This document shows, in pieces, positions 39,830-48,421 of a stretch of 64,000 nt of DNA (position 1 is the stretch's first letter; each line of letters opens with the position of its first letter). The translations under genes and the position numbers were made by a program. The notes beneath the pieces are model-generated. The model did not search any database and was not told where the DNA came from. It saw only the letters and a program-made list of their open reading frames with translations. Source of the stretch: JBCDKH01 sp964388485 (GTDB lineage Bacteria; Planctomycetota; Phycisphaerae; Tepidisphaerales; Tepidisphaeraceae); NCBI GenBank assembly GCA_964388485.1, contig CAYMAS010000016.1:1-64000 (forward strand), written 5' to 3'.

Positions 39830-40378
39830 ATGAACGACTCCCACAACATCACCGAAGCCGAGATGGAGGCGATGACGACCCGCATCGCCGAAGCCGCCGG
39901 CTCCGAGCCGACGGAGGGCGAATCGCGACTCGCCGCCGACCGGGTGAAGCGGCAACTGCGCAAAGCGTTGCCGCAGTTCCTCGCCGAACCCGGCATCGCC
40001 GGTCGCATCCGGCCGCGCGAGACGGACGGGGCGTCGCAGGCGTGGCGTTACGCACGATGGCCCCTAGCTGCGGTGGCGAGTTTGGTGGCGGGGCTGGTCG
40101 TGGTCTCCTTCTTCGCCGATACCGACTCGCTCGACAATCGCTACGTCCGCGGCGGCGGCGTGCCGCAGCCGGCGGCGGTGGACGAGGCCGCCTACCTCGA
40201 GCAGGTCGACCTCATCTTCGACTCGCCCACCGTCAACACCGCGTCGGAAGCCGGTGCGTTGGCTTGGGTCGACGCGGACGACATTGTCCCCGCCGGCTAC
40301 GACGCGTTCGACCTCGATGACGTCCTTTGGGCAGACGACGTCGACTGGAGCCTGACTAATGCCGCCGTTGGCGGATGA
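39830..40378 (+). CDS. Putative anti-sigma factor, single-pass membrane protein
   Basis: A 182-residue protein 19 bases after the sigma gene. A cytosolic N-terminal helix region (NITEAEMEAMTTRIAEAAGS, RVKRQLRKALPQFLAEPG) precedes one membrane helix WPLAAVASLVAGLVVVSFFA (about 76-95); the outer part is acidic and Ala/Asp-rich (AAYLEQVDLIFDSPT, DLDDVLWADDVDWSL). There is no ZAS zinc motif (HxxxCxxC), so the anti-sigma role rests on topology and gene position. The frame is open further upstream inside the sigma gene; the ATG at 39830 is chosen. Confidence 0.65.
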   Translation: MNDSHNITEAEMEAMTTRIAEAAGSEPTEGESRLAADRVKRQLRKALPQFLAEPGIAGRIRPRETDGASQAWRYARWPLAAVASLVAGLVVVSFFADTDSLDNRYVRGGGVPQPAAVDEAAYLEQVDLIFDSPTVNTASEAGALAWVDADDIVPAGYDAFDLDDVLWADDVDWSLTNAAVGG

Positions 40379-40396
40379 CCTTTCTCGAGAGAATCC

Positions 40397-41131
40397 ATGC
40401 TGTTTCACCGCCTGCTTCATCGTCTCGCCCTCAGCCTGTCGGTCACCGCTGCGATCGCGTGCCTGGCCAGCGACGCCTGGGCCGTCCAGCCGCCGCCGCA
40501 AGAACGGCCGGACCGTGGGGAACGAATGGAGCGTGATCGCGAGCGGGGCCCACGAGCCGGCAGGGGCCGCATTGTCCGCGAAGAGGATCAGCGGTGGCAG
40601 GACACGCAGGCGTTCCTGACGGAGCACTCGCCGCACCGGCTGGCGATGTACAAGCGGATCAGAACCGAGATTCAAGGGCGGACCGACGACGACAACGCGG
40701 GCCGAACACGGCAGTTCACGCTGCTAGGCCGCCTGCGGGGCCGCATTGTGCAGCGAGTGCTGGAGCTACAACGGCTTGAGGAGAAGCAGCCGGAGCTGTA
40801 CGAGCATGCTTTGCAGCAGTTCAAGCTCGAGGACACGCTCATGATGCACCTCGACACCGCCCGATTGGCCAAGGTTCAAGGTGACGACGCAACGCTCGCC
40901 GATGCCCGGGCCAAGGCCCGTCAGGCCGCCGAGATATATGTCGACAACGCTTTAGCCGAACGCGAAGCGCAACTCCGCCTCGCCGCCGACCGGTTGGCCA
41001 AGGCCCGGGAGGGTCTGGAGCGTGAGCGACGCCGCGCTGACGAGGCCGCCGACGACCTGCTCCGCCGCTTCGAGCGTCGGGTTGCCGGCGAGCGACCCCG
41101 TCGACCGTCGACGCGACCAAGATCGGATTAG
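40397..41131 (+). CDS. Periplasmic coiled-coil protein, third gene of the sigma module
   Basis: A 244-residue protein with a signal peptide (LLHRLALSLSVTAAIACLAS, cleavage near DAWA). The mature part is Arg/Glu-rich and almost wholly helical: RGERMERDRERGPRAGRGR, LLGRLRGRIVQRVLELQRL, EIYVDNALAEREAQLRLAAD, LERERRRADEAADDLLRRFE, a long coiled coil. It resembles Spy/CnrX-like periplasmic sensor or chaperone helices in general form, and such proteins commonly sit next to ECF sigma/anti-sigma pairs. The gene begins 18 bases after the membrane protein. Confidence 0.65.
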   Translation: MLFHRLLHRLALSLSVTAAIACLASDAWAVQPPPQERPDRGERMERDRERGPRAGRGRIVREEDQRWQDTQAFLTEHSPHRLAMYKRIRTEIQGRTDDDNAGRTRQFTLLGRLRGRIVQRVLELQRLEEKQPELYEHALQQFKLEDTLMMHLDTARLAKVQGDDATLADARAKARQAAEIYVDNALAEREAQLRLAADRLAKAREGLERERRRADEAADDLLRRFERRVAGERPRRPSTRPRSD

Positions 41132-41236
41132 TGGCGGTTCGACCCACTGATGACGCCCGGTGGCACTGCGAGGTTGCAATGTTACCGGGCGATGATGATG
41201 AGCCCTCAAAGGAAACGATGCTTCCTTGAGCGACCA

Positions 41237-42130
41237 CTATTCGGAATAGAAGATTCTGGGATACTTGACGCCTCCAACGTCGACACGGACGCCTTTGTAG
41301 ATCGACCAGGAGTCGAGGAAGCTGGCGTGGCCGTCAGCCCAAAGAATGTTGCCGCCGCCGACGGAGTAGGCACCGTTGGAGGCCCGGATCTGGGCCGGGG
41401 TGAGTGAGCGATAGTAGGAATCGTCGTCGTAGACCTTGTGACGCTGGTGGTCGATGAAGTAGTGCTTGCCCTTAACTTCGGTAGGAGCGGCAGCTATGTC
41501 CCATTTGCCACCCAACTCGCCGCTCCTGCTGCGGGAGTCGGCGTTGAGGACGACCTCACTTGAGTTCTTGATCATGGTCAGCTTGGGGTACCCGCGGTAC
41601 TGAGCCTTCCAATCACCGCCCGGCAGCTCGTCATTCGGCGGCAGCCAGCGATTCTGACCATAACCGCCGAGGATTTTGCGGTCATATTCCAGGTTTTGGA
41701 ATCTGCCGTCGCTGCGGCTGGGGCAGATGATGACTGTGTCTTCCTTCTGATTGTCGAGAATCTGGGCCGCAGTCTCCGAGTAGTTCGTCGTCGGTGTGAG
41801 ACGATCGTCGCCGAGGATGTAGGGGCTGAGGAACAGCGGCCAGATGCCCCCGCCGTACGCGTACGTGCCAAGGACCCAATCCTCGTCGCACGCGGCGGGC
41901 AAGGCATTGTTGTAGTCGTTGGCGTACATCATCTGACCGGTGCCGATCTGGCGCAGGTTACTGAGACAAACAGCGTCTCTGGCAGACGATCGAGCCCGGT
42001 TCAGCGTCGGCAGCAGAATCGAGACCAGCAGCGCGATGATGCCGATGACGACGAGCAGTTCGACAAGTGTGAAGCCGTGAATCAGCCGCCGATGGGAAGT
42101 CCGTCGCGGTGAGCTATAGACGCAAGACAT
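41237..42130 (-). CDS. Type II secretion pseudopilin-like protein (prepilin leader), copy 2
   Basis: A 297-residue protein. The ATG at 42130 has a GAGGAGG site 6 bases upstream; the frame reaches 42166. Leader HGFTLVELLVVIGIIALLV with a basic N-terminal arm, LLPTLNRARSSA, then CLSNLRQIGTGQMMYANDYN. The C-terminal NILWADGHASFLDSW carries the family's ADGHA box. It starts 46 bases after the giant propeller protein's stop, the reverse order of operon B, where the pseudopilin precedes the propeller. Confidence 0.86.
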   Translation of the reverse strand: MSCVYSSPRRTSHRRLIHGFTLVELLVVIGIIALLVSILLPTLNRARSSARDAVCLSNLRQIGTGQMMYANDYNNALPAACDEDWVLGTYAYGGGIWPLFLSPYILGDDRLTPTTNYSETAAQILDNQKEDTVIICPSRSDGRFQNLEYDRKILGGYGQNRWLPPNDELPGGDWKAQYRGYPKLTMIKNSSEVVLNADSRSRSGELGGKWDIAAAPTEVKGKHYFIDHQRHKVYDDDSYYRSLTPAQIRASNGAYSVGGGNILWADGHASFLDSWSIYKGVRVDVGGVKYPRIFYSE

Positions 42131-42176
42131 GGAGAGCCTCCTCTTCGAGTGGTGGGAAAGTAACAAAACGCTCGAT

Positions 42177-45100
42177 TCAAACTGCTACGAGGTCGAGATA
42201 CTGGACCTTGGCATTGAGAGCACCGGGTGCGACGCTCAGATCGAGGAAACCATCATTAACATTGATCAGGACGTCGGCGAACAGATCGGAGCCAACGTTC
42301 TGGTCGGAAAGCAATACGCCTTCGATGAGAAAGTTGTTCTGGCTGTTCGTGTAGGACGGATCGCCCGCGGCGAGCGTTAGGCGATAGGTGCCGTTGGCGA
42401 CAGCCGCTCGCCACTGCCGGTCCTGGCCGCCGCGTTGCAGGTGGTTGAGCGTGTCGAGCCGATCGTCGGGATCGACGTTGCGGTCCCGCGTGTTGAAGTT
42501 GTCGCCGCCGACCCAGCCGTAGGAAAAGCCGTTGCCGCGATCACCGTAGGCAAAGCCGGTGTCGGCGAGATAGCCGCTGGGCGTGGGGCTGGTGTCGGCT
42601 TGGAAGTTGAACCGCAACGTCTGCGTCGGCGGCGAGGCCTGGTTGAAGACGAGGTGGTCGATGTCGAAGCCGCCGCCGACGTTCTCGACACGCAGCACCG
42701 CCGATCCGCTCCCGAGGCTGAAGCTGGACGAGGGGCTGGTCGTGGTGAACGCGTTCCAGCCGCCGGTGGCCCCGAGGGTGAGGGTGTCGATCGTGTCGAA
42801 GCCGCTGCCACTGTCGAGCAGCAGCTTGAGGTTGCCGACGCTGCTGCTGCTGGAAAGGCCCGAGGAATAGCGAGCCACGATCTCGTAGTCGCCGGCGACG
42901 GCCGAGTTGATCGTGTACTCGAGCCACTCGCCGCCCTTGGTGTAGCCGACGGCGAGCCCGCCGGTGGCGTTGGACTTGTTGCCGATGTCGACGTTGTCGC
43001 CGGGGCGGAACGTCTGATTGCCCTGTCTGCGATCGTCGTCGTTGTAGGCGACGCCTTGTCCGCCCACGTCGTAAGCCTCCGCCTCGATGACGGTGCCGTC
43101 GGTTACGCTGCGCGGCCCGTCGAACGCGGCTTGCCCGTCGCCGGCGGGGCCGGTGATGGAGACGTTGTCGAATCCCCGGATGCCGCTGCCGGTGCCGTCG
43201 GATCCCTTGTCGCCGGTCGTGGATCGCAAGGCGACAATGATCTCGTCGAACTGGCTCAGATCAACGACGAACTCGTCGCTGATGGTGACCCAGCCGTTCG
43301 TGTCGATCGTCGTTTCCGGCAAAGTCAACGCCGCCGGGTCGGTCAGCGGGACGGCCGAGGCAGGCGCTTGGCCGCTCTGGAAGAACGACTTGATCTCGTT
43401 CTTTGTGAGCGTTTGCCCGTTCGTCATACCGAACAAGGCGATGCCGGGGCCGTCGAAGTGCTTGTTGACGTCGAAGTTCAGATCGACGCTGGCGGTCCAG
43501 GTCTCGGTCGCCCCGAACTGGCTGACGTCGATGGCGTGGTAGGACTGGCGTCCCCACGGCCGTGGGCCGATGTGGCGTCCGTCGTTGCCGCCGGTTTCGG
43601 CGATGTCGTCGCTGTACCAGATGCCGGAGTCGTCGGTGCCGACGGTGTAGGTGTCGCTAAAGCCGGTGCTCGGAAGGAAGTCGCCGTCGACGAGGTACTG
43701 ACCGGCGACGAAGGGCTTGGCGACGTCGACCTCGACGGTCCCTGTGGCGACAAGGCCGCGGCCGTCGGTGATGGTGTAGGTGAAGGCGTCGGGTCCGACG
43801 AAGCCGCTGTCGGGCGTGTAGACGAGCGAGTCGCCGCTGCGGGTGACGGTGCCGTACTCGCCGTCCTTGAAGTCGATCAGGCTGATCGGGTCGCCGTCGG
43901 GGTCGCTGTCGTTGGCGAGGACGGCGACGGTGGCGGCGGTGTCGCGATCGGTCTCGAGCTCGTCGGTGACGGCGATCGGCTTCTGATCGATAGTCGTCGG
44001 CAGGGGCGAGTCGTCGCCGTAGGCGAAGCCGCTGCCGCCGAGCGAGACGTAGAAGCGGCCGAACTCATTCCAGTCGCCCGCAACGCTCTGCGGCTCCGTG
44101 GAGATGCCGGCCGGGTATTGCGAGACGAGCGACCAGGTCGCGCCTTCGTCGGTCGAGCGGAAGATGCCGTTCTGGCCATCGATGACGCCCGAGACGTAGA
44201 GGGTCGGGTAATCGCTGCCGGCGGCTCCCTTGCCGAAAGCGATGTCGGTGGCCTTGATGCCGGGGATCGCGTTCCAGCCGGTCACGTTGCCGTTGGTGTC
44301 GTGGGTGGAGCGCCAAAGCTTGCCGCTGCCGTCGCTGCCACCGCCGCGGGTGGCCCAAAGATCACCGGCTTTATCTGCGTCGGGCAATCCGTCAGGCCCG
44401 ACGGCGTGGAGGAGCTTGCCGTGGAAGGCGAAGACATCGCCCGGCGCGGGCAGGACGCTCCAGGTGTCGCCGCCGTCGGTCGTCTTGATGAAGTTGTTGC
44501 CCTCGTTCTTACCGACGCCGAGGTAGGCGTAGAAGGTGCCGGGCGTGTTCGGGTCGGCGACGAGGCCCTCGTAGCGGAAGTACCAGTTGAAGCCTTGCGT
44601 CTCGACGGGCGAGCCGTCGGGCTGCGTCGGGTAGCTCGACGGCTTGTTCCACGTTGCGCCGCCGTCGGTGGAGAAGTAGGGTTGGCGGTCGCCCGACAGG
44701 GGCATCCAGACGAGGTTGTCCTCGAAGCCGGGCCCGCTCGTGCCGGGGACGACGGTGCCGAACTTGAGATCGTTCGGATGCGTCGAGTCATCGTCCTGGA
44801 CGATGTCGCCGTCGTCGCTGATGGAGTCGAAGACGTTCCACGTGAGGCCGCCGTTGGTCGAGTAGCCGCTGAGATAGGCATCCTCGTTGCCCGGGCTCTG
44901 CTTGTTCCAGGCCGTCATCGTGACGTAATCCGGGTCGTTGGGCCGGTACGCCAGGTCGTAGGCGAAGTGGAGTGTCTGGGCCGGATAGAAGCGTTGAGCG
45001 TTGTTGGCGCTGGGGTTCGTAAACCGGAAGCCGACCAGGTCCTGCGTGGTGGCCAGCACCCACGGCTTGCCGGGTAGCGACAAGAGGTCGGTGCCGATGG

Positions 45101-46907
45101 TCTCCTCGTTGCCGCTGGTGTCGATCTCCTTCGTGTAGCTGGCGGTGCCGGCGGCGGGATCGAACTGGAAGTTGTCAGCCCGAACCGCGCCAACGCCGCC
45201 CGTCAGCCAGAGCCGGCTCAGCGCGGCGCCGCCAGGCTCGAAGTGCGGGTCGAAAGCAACCTCGCTGAACTCGGACCAGACGTTCTCCGGCTCCTGCTCC
45301 TGGCGCTCCTGCATCCAGAGGAACTCGGTGTTGTTCTTGTCGACCTCGACACTCGTGAAGTCGCCGGGCGTCGCGTTTGCGCCTGCATCGGTGACGTAGC
45401 TGGGCGAGTGGTTCGCCGCCTCAACGAGCCAGACGCCGGGGTTGTTGGCGTCGACGGCGATGCTGCGGTAGCGATCGTTGCTGGTCGGCCGCGGATCGAT
45501 GGAGGCGATGTCGGCACCGCTCGCGCCCCAGCCGGCACCGGGTCGGTATTTGAACAGCTCGTGGCCGGTGGCATTCTTGCTATCGAGCGTGAAGAGGACC
45601 GTGCTGCTGGAGCCTGGAAGGAATTCGATGTCGGTGACGACTTTGTTCCCGTCGAGCCCGGTGGCGGCGTCGGTCATGGGCGACCATGTTTGCCCGGCGT
45701 CGTCCGAACGCCAGAGGCCGCCCTCGTAGACCCCGGCAAGGTGCTGGCCCGTCTTGCTCGCGTCGTAGACCGACAGCGAGACGGCCGACAGGTCGAGCGA
45801 CCTCTTCGGGTTCGAGCCGCCGTCGACGCGGATGTTGGCGTAGCTGGAGTGGCTCTTGGTGTTACCGCCCGATCCATTGTCGTCGTGGACGAAGACGAGC
45901 CGCTCGATCGACTGGCCCGCGTAGTTGGAGAGGTCGATCTCGTATTCCGTCTTGCCAAGGCCGATGGTCGCCAGTCGCTCGGCGTAGGTGCCTTCCTTGC
46001 GGCTCGATACGACGTCGCTCGCCGCTGTGCCGTGGAGATTGAAAAGGACCTGGCCGTTGGACGCGTTGTTGTCGGTGTCGAAGCCGATTGCCTGAAGTTC
46101 ACCCTCGACGGCCGAGCTGAAGTCGAAGCGCAGTTTGCTGCCGTCGGTGATATCGTAACGGAACGGGGCGCTGGTCCAGGCGTCGCCGGAGACCGCCAGC
46201 GAGGAACCTTCGACGGCGGCATAGACGTGATCGCCGTCTGCGGGATCGACCGCAACCGTGAAGACGCCCGACGTCGCGCCGCCGCTGGGCAAGACGGTGG
46301 GGGCGACGTGCGTCCAGCTCACGCCGCCGTCGGTGCTTTTGGACAGGCCTGCGTCGCTGGCGAAGTAGACGGTGTCCGGATCGGTCGGGTCGACGGCGAG
46401 TCGCTCGTTGAACTGACGCAGGCCGTCGTTCGGGTAGGTGTTGACGTCGAGCGACGTCGGCGTCCACGAATCGCCTTGGTCGCCCGACCGATAGACGCGG
46501 TCGGCGTAGGCCATGTACACGACGTTCGAGTCGCTGATCGAGATGGCCATTCCGTCGACGCCGCCGCCGACGTAGCCGTCGTTGAGCTTGACGTCGCTGG
46601 CGAAGTCTGCGAAGCGGTCGACGGTAGTCAGCTGTTCCCACTCGCCATCTGGGCCGACGCGTCGTTGGGCGCCGCCGACGTCGGTCCAGAGGTAGCGGAC
46701 GTCGGCGGTGGGGTGGATGACGATACCCGTCGCGTACCCGCCGCCGCCGACGACCATCGGGGCGGTGTTGTAGTCGGCGGAGATGTCGTCGAACCCGGCG
46801 GCCAGCAGGCGGCGTGGCTCGAGCGGCTCCGCCGCGACGACGTGCTTGTGGGCGTGGGTGGACGTGATGACGCTGCCCACCGCAAGGGCGATCTTCGCTC
46901 GGGACAT
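42177..46907 (-). CDS. Giant secreted propeller/cadherin-like/CBM6 protein
   Basis: A 1576-residue protein; the ATG at 46907 has a GGAGGAG site. The N-terminus carries AAEPLEPRRLLAAGFDDISA, the planctomycete export motif. Residues about 40-1020 hold many Asp boxes (YRSGDQGDSW, SKSTDGGVSW, WRSDDAGQTW, STNGGLTWNV, FSTDGGATW, KTTDGGDTWSV, FRSTDEGATW), as in the two smaller propellers. A cadherin-like/Big_9 domain follows (VAVLANDSDPDGDPISLIDF, YTPDSGFVGPDAFTYTITDG), then a beta-sandwich, a CBM6-like module (VIEAEAYDVGGQGVAYNDDD, EWLEYTINSAVAGDYEIVAR) and a malectin-like end (RFNFQADTSPTPSGY, YRLTLAAGDPSYTNSQNN). Polysaccharide binding or degradation at the cell surface is inferred. Confidence 0.83.
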   Translation of the reverse strand: MSRAKIALAVGSVITSTHAHKHVVAAEPLEPRRLLAAGFDDISADYNTAPMVVGGGGYATGIVIHPTADVRYLWTDVGGAQRRVGPDGEWEQLTTVDRFADFASDVKLNDGYVGGGVDGMAISISDSNVVYMAYADRVYRSGDQGDSWTPTSLDVNTYPNDGLRQFNERLAVDPTDPDTVYFASDAGLSKSTDGGVSWTHVAPTVLPSGGATSGVFTVAVDPADGDHVYAAVEGSSLAVSGDAWTSAPFRYDITDGSKLRFDFSSAVEGELQAIGFDTDNNASNGQVLFNLHGTAASDVVSSRKEGTYAERLATIGLGKTEYEIDLSNYAGQSIERLVFVHDDNGSGGNTKSHSSYANIRVDGGSNPKRSLDLSAVSLSVYDASKTGQHLAGVYEGGLWRSDDAGQTWSPMTDAATGLDGNKVVTDIEFLPGSSSTVLFTLDSKNATGHELFKYRPGAGWGASGADIASIDPRPTSNDRYRSIAVDANNPGVWLVEAANHSPSYVTDAGANATPGDFTSVEVDKNNTEFLWMQERQEQEPENVWSEFSEVAFDPHFEPGGAALSRLWLTGGVGAVRADNFQFDPAAGTASYTKEIDTSGNEETIGTDLLSLPGKPWVLATTQDLVGFRFTNPSANNAQRFYPAQTLHFAYDLAYRPNDPDYVTMTAWNKQSPGNEDAYLSGYSTNGGLTWNVFDSISDDGDIVQDDDSTHPNDLKFGTVVPGTSGPGFEDNLVWMPLSGDRQPYFSTDGGATWNKPSSYPTQPDGSPVETQGFNWYFRYEGLVADPNTPGTFYAYLGVGKNEGNNFIKTTDGGDTWSVLPAPGDVFAFHGKLLHAVGPDGLPDADKAGDLWATRGGGSDGSGKLWRSTHDTNGNVTGWNAIPGIKATDIAFGKGAAGSDYPTLYVSGVIDGQNGIFRSTDEGATWSLVSQYPAGISTEPQSVAGDWNEFGRFYVSLGGSGFAYGDDSPLPTTIDQKPIAVTDELETDRDTAATVAVLANDSDPDGDPISLIDFKDGEYGTVTRSGDSLVYTPDSGFVGPDAFTYTITDGRGLVATGTVEVDVAKPFVAGQYLVDGDFLPSTGFSDTYTVGTDDSGIWYSDDIAETGGNDGRHIGPRPWGRQSYHAIDVSQFGATETWTASVDLNFDVNKHFDGPGIALFGMTNGQTLTKNEIKSFFQSGQAPASAVPLTDPAALTLPETTIDTNGWVTISDEFVVDLSQFDEIIVALRSTTGDKGSDGTGSGIRGFDNVSITGPAGDGQAAFDGPRSVTDGTVIEAEAYDVGGQGVAYNDDDRRQGNQTFRPGDNVDIGNKSNATGGLAVGYTKGGEWLEYTINSAVAGDYEIVARYSSGLSSSSSVGNLKLLLDSGSGFDTIDTLTLGATGGWNAFTTTSPSSSFSLGSGSAVLRVENVGGGFDIDHLVFNQASPPTQTLRFNFQADTSPTPSGYLADTGFAYGDRGNGFSYGWVGGDNFNTRDRNVDPDDRLDTLNHLQRGGQDRQWRAAVANGTYRLTLAAGDPSYTNSQNNFLIEGVLLSDQNVGSDLFADVLINVNDGFLDLSVAPGALNAKVQYLDLVAV

Positions 46908-47032
46908 GTTGGCTCCTCCAAGAGCTTGAGTAAGTCCGGGCCGGATTGCCCGTTCGGACAAGATGGCGAAGTAACGCATCTTCAGCTTCCGCCGCGATCA
47001 TGGCCGTTTACGCCTGATGCCAAGGCTCGCGG

Positions 47033-48409
47033 TCACATCCTCGACAAATCGACCGGCGGCGGACCCATCCGGTCGGCCGCGACGTGATGCAGGACACGCT
47101 CCAGCAACCGGCGACGAAACTCGATCAACGTCGCCGCATGTGCTTCGACACCGCTCAGATCGTCACGCTCCCAGGGGTCGGCGATCAGATCGAACAACGA
47201 CTCCTGGCCGTCGCCCCAGCGGACGTACTTGTACGCGGGCGTGCGGATCATCCGCCACTGCGTCTGGCCCTGACCGCACTCGGAGTAGGCGTCCCGGCGG
47301 GCGCTTGCCTCATCGAGGACGGAAATGCCACGCGAATTGGGCAGCTCCTGACGCGCGTCGAGGCCCGCGGCGGCAAGCAGCGTGGCGGGCACATCGATCG
47401 ACTCGACCGGTCGATCGTTGCGAGTTCCAGCCTCCAGCCGGCCGGGCCAGCGAATTGTGACGGGCGTGCGGACGCTGGTGTCTTCGGGCCGGCTTTTGTT
47501 GATTCGGCCGTGGTGGCCCAGCATGTCGCCGTGGTCCGTGCAGCAGATCACCAGCGTGTCGCCGCTCAGCCCGGCATGGTCGAGCGCGTCGAGAACGCGC
47601 GCCATTTGATCGTCGACAAAGCGGAGCAACCCGCAGTAGGCAGCCCGATGCGCCCGCCTTGCCTCAACCTGGTTCGGCGGACAGTCGCCCTCGGGCAACG
47701 GCATGTCCTCGGGCCGGAACATGCACGCGTAATCCCCCGGCGGATCGACCGGAAAGTGTGGTGCGCAGAAGGACGCATGCAGGTACCACGGCACCGACGC
47801 GTCGCGCTCGCCGATCCAACGCACGGCCTCGTCGGCGACGAACGCGTCGATGTTGTGCTCGATCGGCAGCGGGTTCGGCGGATAGGGCGGGCCCTTGCCG
47901 AACAGATCGCCGCGGCCCGCCAGGTGCCGGCGATAGTCGTCGAGCAGGCCGACCTCTCGCAGGTGCTGCGTCCAGTCGCAGTCGAACCAGTGCACGAGCG
48001 ACTTGCCGGCGACTTCGACGAGATCGTCGTAGCCGACCTGCCGATTGAGGTCGCGATCATCGCGGAGGTCGTGCTCGAAGAGCCCCGCCTTGGCGTGCAG
48101 CTTGCCGATGAGGCCAGTCCTGTAGCCCGCGCGTTGTAACGCCCGGGGCATCGTCGGCAAATCGGTCGGCCAGTCGTGGCCGTTGCTCATCAACCGCTGG
48201 GCGACCTGACTTGGGTACAGCCCGCTCGTCCAGGCGAACCGGGCGGGCATGCAGATGCGGCAGACGCTCGTCGCCTGGCTGAAGCACGTCCCCTCACGAC
48301 GAAGCCGGTCCAACATCGCTAATTCCAGCCCCAGCACCACGCCGCCGGTCACGAAGTCGAACCGGTGTTGATCCGTCGTCAGCAGCAGGAGGTTCGGGCG
48401 GTCTGGCAT
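47033..48409 (-). CDS. Type I (formylglycine) sulfatase
   Basis: A 458-residue sulfatase that would remove sulfate esters from sulfated glycans. The metal-binding N-terminus LLLLTTDQHRFD (Asp13) is followed by SVCRICMPARFAWTSGLYPS, where C53-M-P-A-R is the CxPxR sequence converted to formylglycine by FGE; then GYRTGLIGKLHAK and CCTDHGDMLGHHGRINKSRP, with the second metal Asp/His. It lacks an obvious signal peptide at the called start, so it may be cytosolic or have a start further upstream. It begins 12 bases after the AraC-like regulator gene, so regulator and sulfatase share a transcript. Confidence 0.92.
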   Translation of the reverse strand: MPDRPNLLLLTTDQHRFDFVTGGVVLGLELAMLDRLRREGTCFSQATSVCRICMPARFAWTSGLYPSQVAQRLMSNGHDWPTDLPTMPRALQRAGYRTGLIGKLHAKAGLFEHDLRDDRDLNRQVGYDDLVEVAGKSLVHWFDCDWTQHLREVGLLDDYRRHLAGRGDLFGKGPPYPPNPLPIEHNIDAFVADEAVRWIGERDASVPWYLHASFCAPHFPVDPPGDYACMFRPEDMPLPEGDCPPNQVEARRAHRAAYCGLLRFVDDQMARVLDALDHAGLSGDTLVICCTDHGDMLGHHGRINKSRPEDTSVRTPVTIRWPGRLEAGTRNDRPVESIDVPATLLAAAGLDARQELPNSRGISVLDEASARRDAYSECGQGQTQWRMIRTPAYKYVRWGDGQESLFDLIADPWERDDLSGVEAHAATLIEFRRRLLERVLHHVAADRMGPPPVDLSRM

Positions 48410-48421
48410 GACGGGATGCGG

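Noticed and set aside
42435..45077. 880-codon plus-strand frame over the giant propeller gene
   Set aside because: Antisense shadow with low-complexity Val/Ala/Asp/Gly composition and no domain.
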